Positions 1-6,298 of a stretch of DNA of 11,454 nucleotides are shown here, one piece after another. Within the stretch, counting starts at the first letter, position 1. Each line of letters begins with the position of its first letter. Both the position numbers and the translations under genes were made by a program. Origin of the DNA: Ignavibacteria bacterium (GTDB lineage: Bacteria > Bacteroidota > Ignavibacteria > Kapaibacteriales > UBA4661); NCBI GenBank assembly GCA_013298375.1, contig JAAFHM010000116.1, forward strand, positions 1-11,454. The letters are read 5' to 3'. The notes beneath the pieces are model-generated. The model saw only the letters and a program-made list of their open reading frames with translations. It did not search any database and was not told where the DNA came from.

Positions 1-100
1 GCACACGCACAGTACGCTCTTCTTCTGCATGATGGACAAGATATTCCAAGCGTTCCCGCAATCCATCGGCGGGCGTTAAAGCATTTGAGAGATAGGGCAT
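1..100 (-). CDS. Unrecognised protein, N-terminal fragment (cut by window edge)
   Basis: The first 33 codons of a gene that runs off the left edge. Translation from the ATG at 98-100 begins MPYLSNALTPADGLRERLEY and continues without a stop to base 1. The start is supported by a GGGAG ribosome-binding site (CTCCC on the plus strand, 109-113) eight bases upstream. The visible part is hydrophilic, has no signal peptide or membrane segment, and looks helical and charged after residue 12. I do not recognise the family. It follows the cupredoxin gene by 82 bp, with a solo REP-like half-unit in between, so it may belong to the same transcript or be an unrelated neighbour. Confidence 0.55.
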   Translation of the reverse strand, partial: MPYLSNALTPADGLRERLEYLVHHAEEERTVRV

Positions 101-108
101 TGTCAAGG

Positions 109-113
109 CTCCC
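109..113 (-). promoter_or_regulatory. Ribosome-binding site of the left-edge gene
   Basis: GGGAG on the minus strand, eight bases before the ATG at 100. It is the main evidence that the short open frame at the left edge is a real gene start. Confidence 0.5.
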
Positions 114-152
114 AAAAAATTGAACGAAAAATGTTGAATTGAAACAGTATCG

Positions 153-173
153 GCGAACTTCCGTTCGCACTCC
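153..173 (-). repeat. REP-like solo half-unit
   Basis: On the minus strand it reads GGAGT followed by GCGAAC-GGAA-GTTCGC, a perfect 6-bp stem with a GGAA loop. The foot and length match the half-units of the nine paired copies in this window. The stem sequence has changed (GAAC/GTTC in place of GGAAT/ATTCC) with pairing kept. No partner half is found in the 80 bp to the left. It starts 9 nt after the stop of the cupredoxin gene. Confidence 0.7.
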
Positions 174-182
174 GATTAGTTG

Positions 183-560
183 TTAGCGAACCACAAGTTT
201 ACCACGCAGCATATTCATGCCGCACGTAAACTCAAACGTGCCTTTGTTCGTGGGCAAAATGTCTATGATCGTCGTTTCAAACGCGGGCAAATCGCGCCGC
301 AGTTTGAACTCGCTGAATACCAATTCCTCCGAACAGCTTGAAGTTTCATCACGATAAAATTTCAGGCGCACAGGTTTTCCTTGTACCACTTCGATAATGT
401 CCGGTGAATAGCCACCTTTGACGGTGATGGCGACTTCCTGAATGCCAGAGTCATTCACGGTTGCAGCTTTCGTTTCGCGCTTGCCGAAAAAGAAATACCA
501 TACAACAAAACCCGCCAAACCAACACCGCCAAGCGTTACGAGAATTTGAGATGTATCCAT
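183..560 (-). CDS. Membrane-tethered cupredoxin-like copper-binding protein
   Basis: 125 residues. Residues about 5-24 form one hydrophobic segment followed by FFFGKRE, which fits an N-terminal anchor with the rest outside the cytoplasm. Residues about 40-125 look like a small cupredoxin (plastocyanin-type beta-sandwich, EfeO/cupredoxin_1-like): a first strand region IQEVAITVKGGYSPD, then VVQGKPVRLKFYRDE. Candidate copper ligands are C76 in the middle and the C-terminal loop FTCGMNMLRGKL, with C113, M115 and M117. It is the last gene after copA, 78 bp downstream with a paired repeat between them. Small cupredoxins are commonly found next to Cu(I) ATPases, so a role in holding or passing on periplasmic copper is likely but inferred. 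No clear Shine-Dalgarno precedes the ATG. Confidence 0.8.
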   Translation of the reverse strand: MDTSQILVTLGGVGLAGFVVWYFFFGKRETKAATVNDSGIQEVAITVKGGYSPDIIEVVQGKPVRLKFYRDETSSCSEELVFSEFKLRRDLPAFETTIIDILPTNKGTFEFTCGMNMLRGKLVVR

Positions 561-574
561 AGTTGTTATTGATT

Positions 575-629
575 GGAGTGCGGAATTTATTCCGCATCAG
601 TGTCGAGAGCGGAATGAATTCCGCTCTCG
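575..629. repeat. REP/BIME-like paired palindrome, copy 1
   Basis: Left half 575-595 is GGAGT plus GCGGAATTTATTCCGC. Right half 609-629 has palindrome GCGGAATGAATTCCGC but a diverged foot (CGAGA on the minus strand instead of GGAGT). The divergence lengthens the local palindrome to 24 perfect bases (606-628 region, GAGAGCGG...CCGCTCTC). Loop 13 nt. It lies 9 nt after the copA stop and 14 nt before the cupredoxin start. Confidence 0.85.
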
Positions 630-638
630 GTTGAAAAT

Positions 639-2924
639 TTATATCCTTACTGTTTTGAGGCGTAGCGCATTGGTCAGCACCGACACCGAACTCATTGCCA
701 TTGCCGCCGCCGCTATCATCGGGCTTAAAAGCCAACCTGTAAACGGATACAGCAAGCCCGCCGCAAGCGGAATCCCCAGCACATTGTAGATGAATGCGAA
801 AAAGAGATTTTGCTTGATATTCGCCATCGTGCGCCGTGAGAGGTCTATGGCGCGAACAACATCACGTAGGTCGCTTCGCATGAGCGTTATCGAAGCGGCT
901 TCCATTGCAATATCTGTTCCTGCGCCAATGGCAATTCCAACATCCGCCTGTGCAAGAGCGGGCGCGTCGTTGATGCCATCACCGACCATTGCCACCGTTT
1001 TTCCTTCGGCTTGAAGCTGCTTGACAACGTTGGTTTTGTCTTGCGGTAAAACTTCTGCGAACACCCTCTTGATGCCTACTTGCGCGGCGATTGCCTCTGC
1101 CGTTTTGGGGTTGTCGCCCGTCAGCATCACAACTTCAATTCCTCGTTTCTGCATTGCCTGAACCGCCTCGCGTGAGGTTTCGCGCACGGTGTCCGCAACG
1201 CCTATCACAGCGACGATTGCGCCTTTCACTGCCACAAACATCGTCGTTTTTGCCTCTGCCAAAAGCTGTACGGCTGCGGCAGTTGCGTCAGCATCTATCG
1301 GAATGTGGTATAGTTCCATCAGTTTGGTATTACCGACGGCAACACTCTCGCCCGCAACAGTCCCTATCGCACCTTTGCCTTCCACCGCCAAAAAATCATG
1401 CACGGTGAATACCGCATCCACGTTTTGGGCTTCGGCATAGTCCACAATGGCGGAGGCAAGCGGGTGTTCGGAGTGGTGTTCGAGCGAGGCGGCATACTGT
1501 ACCGCGTCTTCTCGTTCGATTGTATCATCCAACAGCACAAAATCCGTTACCAAAGGTTCGCCTTTGGTGAGCGTTCCGGTTTTGTCCAGCACCACGACCG
1601 AGATTAGATGCGCTTTTTCCAAACTTTCGGCGTTACGAATCAGAATGCCGTGTTCCGCACCTTTGCCCGTGCCGACCATGATTGCCGTTGGCGTGGCAAG
1701 TCCCAGCGCACAGGGACAAGCAATGATGAGAACCGCAACAAAGTTCACGAGCGCAAAGGGCAATCGCGTTTCGGCGGGCATGGCGTTGAACCAGACGACA
1801 AAGGTGAGAATGGAAATCACGACCACCGTAGGAACAAACACACTGCTGATGTTGTCGGCAAGCCGTTGAATGGGTGCTTTTGAGCCTTGTGCTTCTTCCA
1901 CAAGCCGTACAATCTGTGCCAGTGCGGTATCTGCGCCGACGTTTGTTGCCCGAAAAGTAAAGCGTCCCGTTTTATTTATCGTGCCGCCAAAGACTGCATT
2001 ACCGCTTGTCTTCTGCACAGGCAAACTTTCGCCCGTGAGCATGGATTCATCCACCGACGACGCGCCTTCAAGGATTTCGCCATCCGTCGCAATTTTTTCG
2101 CCCGGACGCACTACTACGACATCGCCCGCGTGAACTTGTTCAATCGGGATTTCTTGCTCTTCACCATGCACCAGCACCCGCGCCGTTTTTGCTTGCAAAC
2201 CAATCAGCTTTTTGATAGCAGCAGATGTTTGACCTTTTGCCCGCGCTTCCAGCACTTTGCCAAGCAAAATAAGCGCGATAATTGTTGCCGTTGTGTCGTA
2301 ATACACTTCGGCTCTCATGCCGTGTTGCTCAAAGAGCGAGGGCGCAAGCGTCGCAATGACGCTGTACACAAACGCAGCCCCCGTGCCAACTGCAATAAGC
2401 GTATCCATATTTGCGGTGCGATGCAAAAAGGTATTGTACGCCGAAACGTAGTATTCGCGCCCGCTATACAGCAGCACAGGCAGCGTGAGCGCAAGCAGAA
2501 CGAAGTTCAGTGCTTGCATTCCGATTGTTTCATGGATAAAATGCTCCACGCTGGGGAAAAGCATCGTCATTGAAAGCGGCATGATAACTGCCGCCATTAC
2601 CACAGCAACGATAAAACGACGTTTGAGCGCGGTGTATTCGGCAAGTTTGCGGGCTTCGGTGGCTTCGGCTTGTTCGGCGCGGTTTGTATCGTGCTTAATT
2701 TCATGCGCTCCATAGCCTGCATTTTCTACCGCAGTCGTAAGGTTGGCAACATTCACTACGGACGGTGCAAACTCGACCGTCGCTTTTTCACTTGCAAGAT
2801 TCACCGCAGCCCGCTTTACTCCATGCGTCCCAGAAAGTGCATCTTCCACAAAAGCAGCACAGGAAGCGCAGTGCATACCCGTAATTTCGAGCGTTACCGT
2901 AGCGTGTTCGTGGTTTGTAGTCAT
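639..2924 (-). CDS. copA: Copper-exporting P1B-type ATPase CopA
   Basis: 761 residues, a normal length for a CopA with a single N-terminal metal domain. It pumps Cu(I) (possibly Ag(I)) out of the cytoplasm using ATP. Order of elements: HMA domain with GMHCASC (C19, C22), residues about 9-75; transmembrane helices from about 103; actuator domain with TGES (297-300); CPC metal-site helix (C403, P404, C405); phosphorylation motif DKTGTLT with D447; nucleotide-domain SEHP with H487 and P488; hinge GDGINDAP (648-655); final helices carrying YN (713-714) and MxxSS (M742, S745, S746). CPC plus YN plus MxxSS is the Cu(I) signature of the P1B-1 group. CGGAGAA lies just before the start codon. It directly follows the CopZ-like chaperone gene (30 bp), so chaperone and pump are probably co-transcribed. 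Confidence 0.97.
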   Translation of the reverse strand: MTTNHEHATVTLEITGMHCASCAAFVEDALSGTHGVKRAAVNLASEKATVEFAPSVVNVANLTTAVENAGYGAHEIKHDTNRAEQAEATEARKLAEYTALKRRFIVAVVMAAVIMPLSMTMLFPSVEHFIHETIGMQALNFVLLALTLPVLLYSGREYYVSAYNTFLHRTANMDTLIAVGTGAAFVYSVIATLAPSLFEQHGMRAEVYYDTTATIIALILLGKVLEARAKGQTSAAIKKLIGLQAKTARVLVHGEEQEIPIEQVHAGDVVVVRPGEKIATDGEILEGASSVDESMLTGESLPVQKTSGNAVFGGTINKTGRFTFRATNVGADTALAQIVRLVEEAQGSKAPIQRLADNISSVFVPTVVVISILTFVVWFNAMPAETRLPFALVNFVAVLIIACPCALGLATPTAIMVGTGKGAEHGILIRNAESLEKAHLISVVVLDKTGTLTKGEPLVTDFVLLDDTIEREDAVQYAASLEHHSEHPLASAIVDYAEAQNVDAVFTVHDFLAVEGKGAIGTVAGESVAVGNTKLMELYHIPIDADATAAAVQLLAEAKTTMFVAVKGAIVAVIGVADTVRETSREAVQAMQKRGIEVVMLTGDNPKTAEAIAAQVGIKRVFAEVLPQDKTNVVKQLQAEGKTVAMVGDGINDAPALAQADVGIAIGAGTDIAMEAASITLMRSDLRDVVRAIDLSRRTMANIKQNLFFAFIYNVLGIPLAAGLLYPFTGWLLSPMIAAAAMAMSSVSVLTNALRLKTVRI

Positions 2925-2942
2925 TATTGTTCTCCGAAAAAT

Positions 2943-3038
2943 GGAGTGCGGAATTTATTCCGCAACGGCATGGGTTGGAGAATCGTTACTTTTGCTGCCT
3001 TCCGAGCGGTTTTCCGAGCGGAATGAATTCCGCACTCC
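2943..3038. repeat. REP/BIME-like paired palindrome, copy 2 (coding)
   Basis: Left half 2943-2963 is GGAGT plus GCGGAATTTATTCCGC; right half 3018-3038 is the inverted GGAGT foot plus GCGGAATGAATTCCGC. The 54-nt loop is the longest of the set and contains a 9-bp direct repeat, TCCGAGCGG, at 3001-3009 and 3013-3021. Most of the element is translated as the C-terminal tail of the CopZ-like gene, whose TAA stop lies inside the left half. Confidence 0.88.
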
Positions 3039-3260
3039 GTTATTGTCAGGCAAAAGAACGTATTTGCCTTTGGCGACTTTGGCAAGTTCGGTATTAAGCG
3101 CGTCGGTTTCGATGTGCTTCGACATAGTGATTTCCACACGGGAGTATGGCTGAAGTTCTGTTTTAACAGCAGTAACGTCCTCAATGCCGCTTAGAATGCG
3201 GGTAACGGTGCGCTCGCAGCCGGAGCAGGTCATACCGGGGATAGCAAATGAATGTGTCAT
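2955..3260 (-). CDS. CopZ-like copper chaperone (HMA domain) with repeat-encoded C-terminal tail
   Basis: 101 residues. Residues 1 to about 74 are a complete HMA fold: beta strand THSFAIPGM, then the metal loop GMTCSGC (C12, C15), then the usual beta-alpha-beta-beta-alpha-beta pattern ending KGKYVLLPD. Stand-alone HMA chaperones are about 65-75 residues, so the protein should stop near residue 74. Instead G75-E101 is read straight through repeat copy 2 (tail begins GVRNSF, ends AVAE) and the stop is a TAA in the repeat's far arm. The tail is hydrophilic and without recognisable structure. The gene sits between the HMA-AraC regulator and copA, and is preceded by TTTGGAGAAA as ribosome-binding site and by a promoter/operator candidate. 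Likely role is carrying Cu(I) to CopA or buffering it. Confidence 0.88.
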   Translation of the reverse strand: MTHSFAIPGMTCSGCERTVTRILSGIEDVTAVKTELQPYSRVEITMSKHIETDALNTELAKVAKGKYVLLPDNNGVRNSFRSENRSEGSKSNDSPTHAVAE

Positions 3261-3279
3261 GGTTATTTCTCCAAAATGG

Positions 3280-3307
3280 TGTAACGAAAACGTGAGTAGT
3301 CGTTACA
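3280..3307. promoter_or_regulatory. Inverted repeat, candidate metal-response operator
   Basis: TGTAACG (3280-3286) and CGTTACA (3301-3307) form a perfect 7-bp inverted repeat with 14 nt between the arms. It overlaps the distal base pairs of the -7 candidate and covers the expected transcription start of the chaperone-copA pair. The HMA-AraC gene is immediately upstream. AraC proteins more often use direct repeats, so the binding partner is uncertain. Confidence 0.4.
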
Positions 3308-3333
3308 AAATTATCACTGTTCGTATCGTCAAA
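3306..3333 (-). promoter_or_regulatory. Bacteroidota-type promoter candidate for the chaperone-copA genes
   Basis: On the minus strand TTTG (3330-3333) is followed after 16 nt by TAATTTTG (3306-3313), an exact match to the TAnnTTTG -7 element known from Bacteroidota. The spacer is shorter than the usual spacing of about 19. Transcription from here would give a leader of roughly 40 nt before the chaperone ATG at 3260. This junction has the longest non-repeat intergenic stretch in the left half of the window. Confidence 0.4.
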
Positions 3334-3373
3334 TCTTACACAATCCCAACAAATGCTTGCATAATTCGGTGGC

Positions 3374-3437
3374 GGAGTGCGGAATTTTAATTCCGCTTTT
3401 CTGCCAAGTTCTTTGCGGAATTAAAATTCCGCACTCC
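3374..3437. repeat. REP/BIME-like paired palindrome, copy 3 (coding)
   Basis: Left half 3374-3396 is GGAGT plus GCGGAATTTTAATTCCGC; right half 3415-3437 is its exact reverse complement. Loop 18 nt. This variant has an 18-bp rather than 16-bp palindrome on both sides. The right half and loop encode the last residues of the HMA-AraC regulator, and the stop TAA is in the left half. Confidence 0.9.
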
Positions 3438-4001
3438 AATTTCTTCAAGCGGGATGCGGTGCTGATGCTCTCGTGTACGCTTGAACTCCGTTGGGGTGAA
3501 TCCTGTTGTTTGCCGAAATTGCCGCGAAAGATGCGCGGGGCTGCTATAACCCAATTTGTAGGCGATTTCGCTGGCAGAAAGTTCGCCATAGGTGAGTAAT
3601 TCTTTCACGCGCTCGACTTTTTGCAAAATGAAATATCGCTCAATCGTTATGGCTTCGACCGACGAAAACAAATGGCTGAGAGCCGCATAATCTCTACCGA
3701 TGCGCTTTGCAATGATGTCTGAAAGGTTCTCCTCTTGTTCACTCAGGTCATCGGATTGCACCAATTCAATAATGTGCGTTTTGATGGATTCCACGAGTTT
3801 TGCGCTTTCCGTTTCCAAGAGTTCAAAACCGTTTGCGTGGAGGCGTTCCCGAATTGCTGCCGTGTTCAAATCCGCACCTTCTACGATTGCCTCGCCAAGC
3901 GTAACACGCTCCACGTGAAGACCAAGTATGCTGAGTTCCTCGCGGACAACACGAATGCAGCGCGAACAAACCATGTTTTTGATGTGGAGCGTTGTGGTCA
4001 T
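3387..4001 (-). CDS. AraC-family regulator with N-terminal CxxC heavy-metal domain and repeat-encoded tail
   Basis: 204 residues. The N-terminal part (about 1-65) is HMA-like, with NMVCSRC (C12, C15) in the position of the metal loop. The C-terminal part (about 120-180) is an AraC double helix-turn-helix: SASEIAYKLGYSSPAHLSRQ followed by FRQTTGFTPTEFKR. Small regulators of this build are familiar in Bacteroidota. Here the CxxC and the next-door chaperone and copA suggest a cytoplasmic copper sensor, which is inferred. Residues 189-204 (GVRNFNS...EKRN) come from repeat copy 3; the expected end is near residue 188. It follows the DUF2911 gene with repeat copy 4 between, and no Shine-Dalgarno is visible. 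An alternative is a regulator responding to another thiophilic metal. Confidence 0.87.
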   Translation of the reverse strand: MTTTLHIKNMVCSRCIRVVREELSILGLHVERVTLGEAIVEGADLNTAAIRERLHANGFELLETESAKLVESIKTHIIELVQSDDLSEQEENLSDIIAKRIGRDYAALSHLFSSVEAITIERYFILQKVERVKELLTYGELSASEIAYKLGYSSPAHLSRQFRQTTGFTPTEFKRTREHQHRIPLEEIGVRNFNSAKNLAEKRN

Positions 4002-4025
4002 AAAATTTTTGGGTGCAAAAAATGC

Positions 4026-4087
4026 GGAGTGCGGAAATTGATTTCCGCAATGGTATTTGTTGGTGGGCGGAATAAATTCCGCACTCC
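4026..4087. repeat. REP/BIME-like paired palindrome, copy 4
   Basis: Left half 4026-4048 is GGAGT plus GCGGAAATTGATTTCCGC (18-bp form); right half 4067-4087 has GCGGAATAAATTCCGC (16-bp form). Loop 18 nt. It starts 5 nt after the DUF2911 stop and ends 24 nt before the regulator start. Confidence 0.88.
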
Positions 4088-4092
4088 GGTTA

Positions 4093-4659
4093 TTACATCA
4101 CTTTGACGGGCAGGGAAAGAGCGAGTTTTTCCCAGCGAACCGAAATCGTACCTTCGTTGTTGCTCGTTGCTTGTATGTTGTATTGGAGCGATTCTTGATG
4201 CGTGTCAAGCGGCTTCGGTGTTACCTTTACTCTCACCACGTCTAATTTTTCATCATAATCATCGGCAAGATGCTGGTCAAAGTTTTTGTTGAGAATGACC
4301 GTCCACTCGTTTTTGTCGGGTATTGTGAAGAGCGCGTATTTGCCTGCTTTCAGGGTTTTGCCGCCGATGCTTACGTCTTTGCCGAACTGCACTGCTGTTG
4401 CATTGTGTCCGCCCGTAACCCAGACCGTACCGTAACTCACCAAACCGCCCCAAATCGTGCGCCCGCGCACACTGGGCGAGGAATAATCAATCGAAATTTT
4501 GACCGTGCCGATATTTCCTTCCGCTTTCAAGCGCGGACTTTTCACGACCTTTGGCACAGGGCAGACGGTATCCGCCTTTGCTGGCGGTGTGGCTGTGGTT
4601 TGTGCATTTGCGCTTACGGTAAAAAGTGCAAAGGCAGTAAGAATCAAAGGTTTGAGCAT
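4093..4659 (-). CDS. Exported DUF2911-family protein
   Basis: 188 residues. A signal peptide (1-19, SANA before Q20) sends it across the inner membrane. The rest matches the DUF2911 pattern: KISIDYSSPSVRGRTIWGGL (54-73), then a GKYALFTIPDKNEWTVILNK stretch (106-125), DDYDEKLDVVRVKVTP, and a closing strand TISVRWEKLALSLPV. The family has no established biochemical role. The stretch VWVTGGHNAT (79-88) differs from the VWRTGANEAT that I recall as common in the family, which could change a conserved site. It lies between the NTF2-like gene (51 bp upstream, without a repeat) and the regulator. The Cys in DTVCPVPKV (C33) is the only cysteine in the mature part. No Shine-Dalgarno is visible. Confidence 0.85.
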   Translation of the reverse strand: MLKPLILTAFALFTVSANAQTTATPPAKADTVCPVPKVVKSPRLKAEGNIGTVKISIDYSSPSVRGRTIWGGLVSYGTVWVTGGHNATAVQFGKDVSIGGKTLKAGKYALFTIPDKNEWTVILNKNFDQHLADDYDEKLDVVRVKVTPKPLDTHQESLQYNIQATSNNEGTISVRWEKLALSLPVKVM

Positions 4660-4710
4660 TGTTGTACAGATTAAAGTGAGTGATAGAGGCTATTACTGTT
4701 TTCGTTATGG

Positions 4711-5154
4711 TTACCGCGAGGAACTGTGTGTTTGGTAAATTTTCCAGCCCGTTTCGGTTTTTTGCAAGATTGACGTAGCAACGCCTTTGCTGGCAATAGT
4801 TTTAGGCTTATTCTTCAAAATAATCTCATATTTGTAGGTCTCGACCGCAAAAGCAAAGCGCCCTTCCACGCGTACATCCACTTTGTAATCCTTGAAGGTG
4901 AACGATTTGAACTCCTTCAATTCCGGTCCTAAATGATGTTCCAGATAGTGTGCAAATGTGCCTTCCACGCCACCCGATTCAAATACTTGCGAGTCGGCAG
5001 TAAATAGGTCAGGTGTGCCTTTGGCATCCAATTTTTCAATCGCTTGTTTGTAAGCATTGAGTGTTGTTTTGCAAGTCTCCGCATCAGTATTTTGTGCAAA
5101 AGCAGAAACGCTGAACACAAGACAGAGTGCGAGTGCTGAAAGAATGTAGTTCAT
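4711..5154 (-). CDS. Exported NTF2/SnoaL-like protein
   Basis: 147 residues from the ATG at 5152-5154. This start is chosen because it opens a signal peptide (MNYILSALALCLVFSVSAFA, cleavage near 20). The longer open frame upstream runs through repeat copy 5 and into the HMA gene, so it is not credible as coding. The mature part has the NTF2-like (SnoaL/DUF4440-type) layout: an initial helix with YKQAIEKLD, a DLFTADSQVFESGG turn, EGTFAHYLEHHL with H73 and H74, then strands ending GVATSILQKTETGWKIYQTH. Such proteins often sit beside metal-resistance genes in Bacteroidota; no reaction can be assigned. H73, H74, E63 and H143 could line a pocket or bind metal, which is speculation. No repeat separates it from the DUF2911 gene, so these two may form a tighter pair. 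Confidence 0.8.
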   Translation of the reverse strand: MNYILSALALCLVFSVSAFAQNTDAETCKTTLNAYKQAIEKLDAKGTPDLFTADSQVFESGGVEGTFAHYLEHHLGPELKEFKSFTFKDYKVDVRVEGRFAFAVETYKYEIILKNKPKTIASKGVATSILQKTETGWKIYQTHSSSR

Positions 5155-5185
5155 GTTTTTCTGGTAAAAACGTTGGTAAAAAAAT

Positions 5186-5244
5186 GGAGTGCGAATTTTA
5201 ATTCGCCGTGTGATGTCGCTGGCGGAATTAAAATTCCGCACTCC
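5186..5244. repeat. REP/BIME-like paired palindrome, copy 5
   Basis: Left half 5186-5206 is GGAGT plus GCGAATTTTAATTCGC, in which one G and the matching C of the consensus are both missing so pairing is kept. Right half 5222-5244 has the full 18-bp GCGGAATTAAAATTCCGC. Loop 15 nt. It begins 10 nt after the HMA-protein stop and ends 31 nt before the NTF2-like start. Confidence 0.88.
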
Positions 5245-5254
5245 AAATGAGAGG

Positions 5255-5644
5255 TTATTTCTTGCGGTCGTAATGACAGCATTTTGCAAGGTTTTCGTAG
5301 GCTGTATCGTTTGCTTTGACGTTTTGCGTGTCGTAGCCAGCCGCAGCAACTTTTTCCTCAATGGTTTTCATGGTGATTTTGCTGTCGTCGTAGCTCACAG
5401 AAAGAATTTTTGCCGATTTGTCCCACGTTGCCGATTCAATTCCTTCAACGCCTTTGAGTGATTTTTCAATCGTCTTTTTGCACATACCGCAGTTGCCCCA
5501 AACTTTGACGGTCTCTTTTTTAGTTGCGCCAAACGCATTCGCGCTGACAAAAGCGATACCGACAAGAATAACGGCAACAAGTCCAAGAATGGCGTTTGCA
5601 CTGAATGTGCGTTTGGTTTCGGCTGTTTCACAGCAGGGTTTCAT
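5255..5644 (-). CDS. Membrane-anchored HMA protein with CCH tail
   Basis: 129 residues. It begins MKPCCE, then has one hydrophobic segment (about 16-36) that can act as an uncleaved anchor or signal. Residues about 43-110 are an HMA domain: KETVKVWGNCGMCKKTIEKS with the CxxC at C52 and C55, then GIESATWD, a strand ILSVSYDD, and AAAGYDT. It ends with AYENLAKCCHYDRKK, carrying C122, C123 and H124. With the N-terminal CC at 4-5 there are three possible thiol pairs, one on the cytoplasmic side if the N-terminus stays in. This suggests metal hand-over at or across the inner membrane, inferred from residue placement. AAAGGAAA precedes the start. Neighbours are the PHGG/CCH protein and the NTF2-like protein, each separated by a repeat copy. 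Confidence 0.85.
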   Translation of the reverse strand: MKPCCETAETKRTFSANAILGLVAVILVGIAFVSANAFGATKKETVKVWGNCGMCKKTIEKSLKGVEGIESATWDKSAKILSVSYDDSKITMKTIEEKVAAAGYDTQNVKANDTAYENLAKCCHYDRKK

Positions 5645-5673
5645 ATAAGTTTCCTTTGAAAAGTGAAAAAATT

Positions 5674-5735
5674 GGAGTGCGGAATGTATTCCGCTCTTGA
5701 TATTTGAAAGTGTTGCGGAATAAATTCCGCACTCC
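5674..5735. repeat. REP/BIME-like paired palindrome, copy 6
   Basis: Left half 5674-5694 is GGAGT plus GCGGAATGTATTCCGC; right half 5715-5735 has GCGGAATAAATTCCGC. Loop 20 nt. It begins 10 nt after the stop of the PHGG/CCH gene and ends 29 nt before the HMA-protein start. Confidence 0.88.
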
Positions 5736-5745
5736 GTGTTATTGA

Positions 5746-6201
5746 TTATTTCTTCATGCCGGATTCATCCATTTTGTGGCAGCAAGTCATAGCGTCGAAA
5801 TCAAACAGTGCAGTATCCGCCTTGCCTTTGTAGGTAAAACTCACGGTTGCCTTGAATTTTTGCGATTTGCCCGCATCTATCCATGCCGTTGCTTCGGCGG
5901 GATCAACGCGAAGCGGTGCATCAGCACTTGTACCATCCGCAAACTGAATTTTCACATTGGCATCACGGACTTGGGCGTTCATCATTTTCCCCATTTGTAC
6001 ACTCATTGCAAGCGGGTTTTCTTTGCTATCGAACAGATAAAAGCTGGCTTGTTTATAGCGGACGACCATTTCCAACATATTGCCGTTGGTGGTTTTCACA
6101 AGCATACCGCCGTGAGGCGTATTGGTCATGCGTGGTTGGGCAAAAACTGCGGCACTTGCAAACACGAAGAGCAGTGCGGCAGCGAATATGAAGCGTTTCA
6201 T
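5746..6201 (-). CDS. Small exported protein with PHGG and CCH motifs, probable metal binder
   Basis: 151 residues from the ATG at 6199-6201, which opens a signal peptide (MKRFIFAAALLFVFASAAVFA, cleavage near 21). CGGAGA lies a few bases upstream. The longer upstream frame crosses repeat copy 7 and is rejected. The mature protein starts with TPHGGMLVKTTNGNMLEMVV (28-47), then ASFYLFDSKENPLA and a Met-rich patch MSVQMGKMM (66-74). This PHGG...E(L/M)VV...YLxDxxxxPL pattern resembles small periplasmic domains that accompany RND-type metal efflux systems; I cannot name the family with certainty. The tail TCCHKMDESGMKK has C140, C141, H142 and M144. The next gene also ends in a CCH motif. A copper-holding role in the periplasm fits the Met/Cys/His placement but is inferred. 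Confidence 0.75.
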   Translation of the reverse strand: MKRFIFAAALLFVFASAAVFAQPRMTNTPHGGMLVKTTNGNMLEMVVRYKQASFYLFDSKENPLAMSVQMGKMMNAQVRDANVKIQFADGTSADAPLRVDPAEATAWIDAGKSQKFKATVSFTYKGKADTALFDFDAMTCCHKMDESGMKK

Positions 6202-6230
6202 AGTGTCTCCGAAGAGTAATGAAAAAAAGT

Positions 6231-6287
6231 GGAGTGCGGAATTCATTCCGCTTTTATGTGTAGATGGCGGAATACATTCCGCACTCC
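6231..6287. repeat. REP/BIME-like paired palindrome, copy 7
   Basis: Left half 6231-6251 is GGAGT plus GCGGAATTCATTCCGC; right half 6267-6287 has GCGGAATACATTCCGC. Loop 15 nt. It begins 11 nt after the stop of the beta-propeller gene and ends 29 nt before the next start. Confidence 0.88.
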
Positions 6288-6298
6288 GCATTGTTGAT

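Noticed and set aside
1887..2573. Plus-strand open frame of 228 codons inside copA
   Set aside because: It is antisense to the invariant CopA core and translates to Cys/Arg-rich sequence without any family features.
3387..4001. Frameshift in the regulator explaining its odd C-terminus
   Set aside because: The helix-turn-helix region is intact through residue 188 and the odd residues begin exactly at the GGAGT boundary of repeat copy 3, so the repeat explains them without a frameshift.
5155..5361. N-terminal extension of the NTF2-like protein to 5361
   Set aside because: The extension would run through repeat copy 5 and overlap the HMA gene by over 100 bp, while the ATG at 5154 opens a clean signal peptide.
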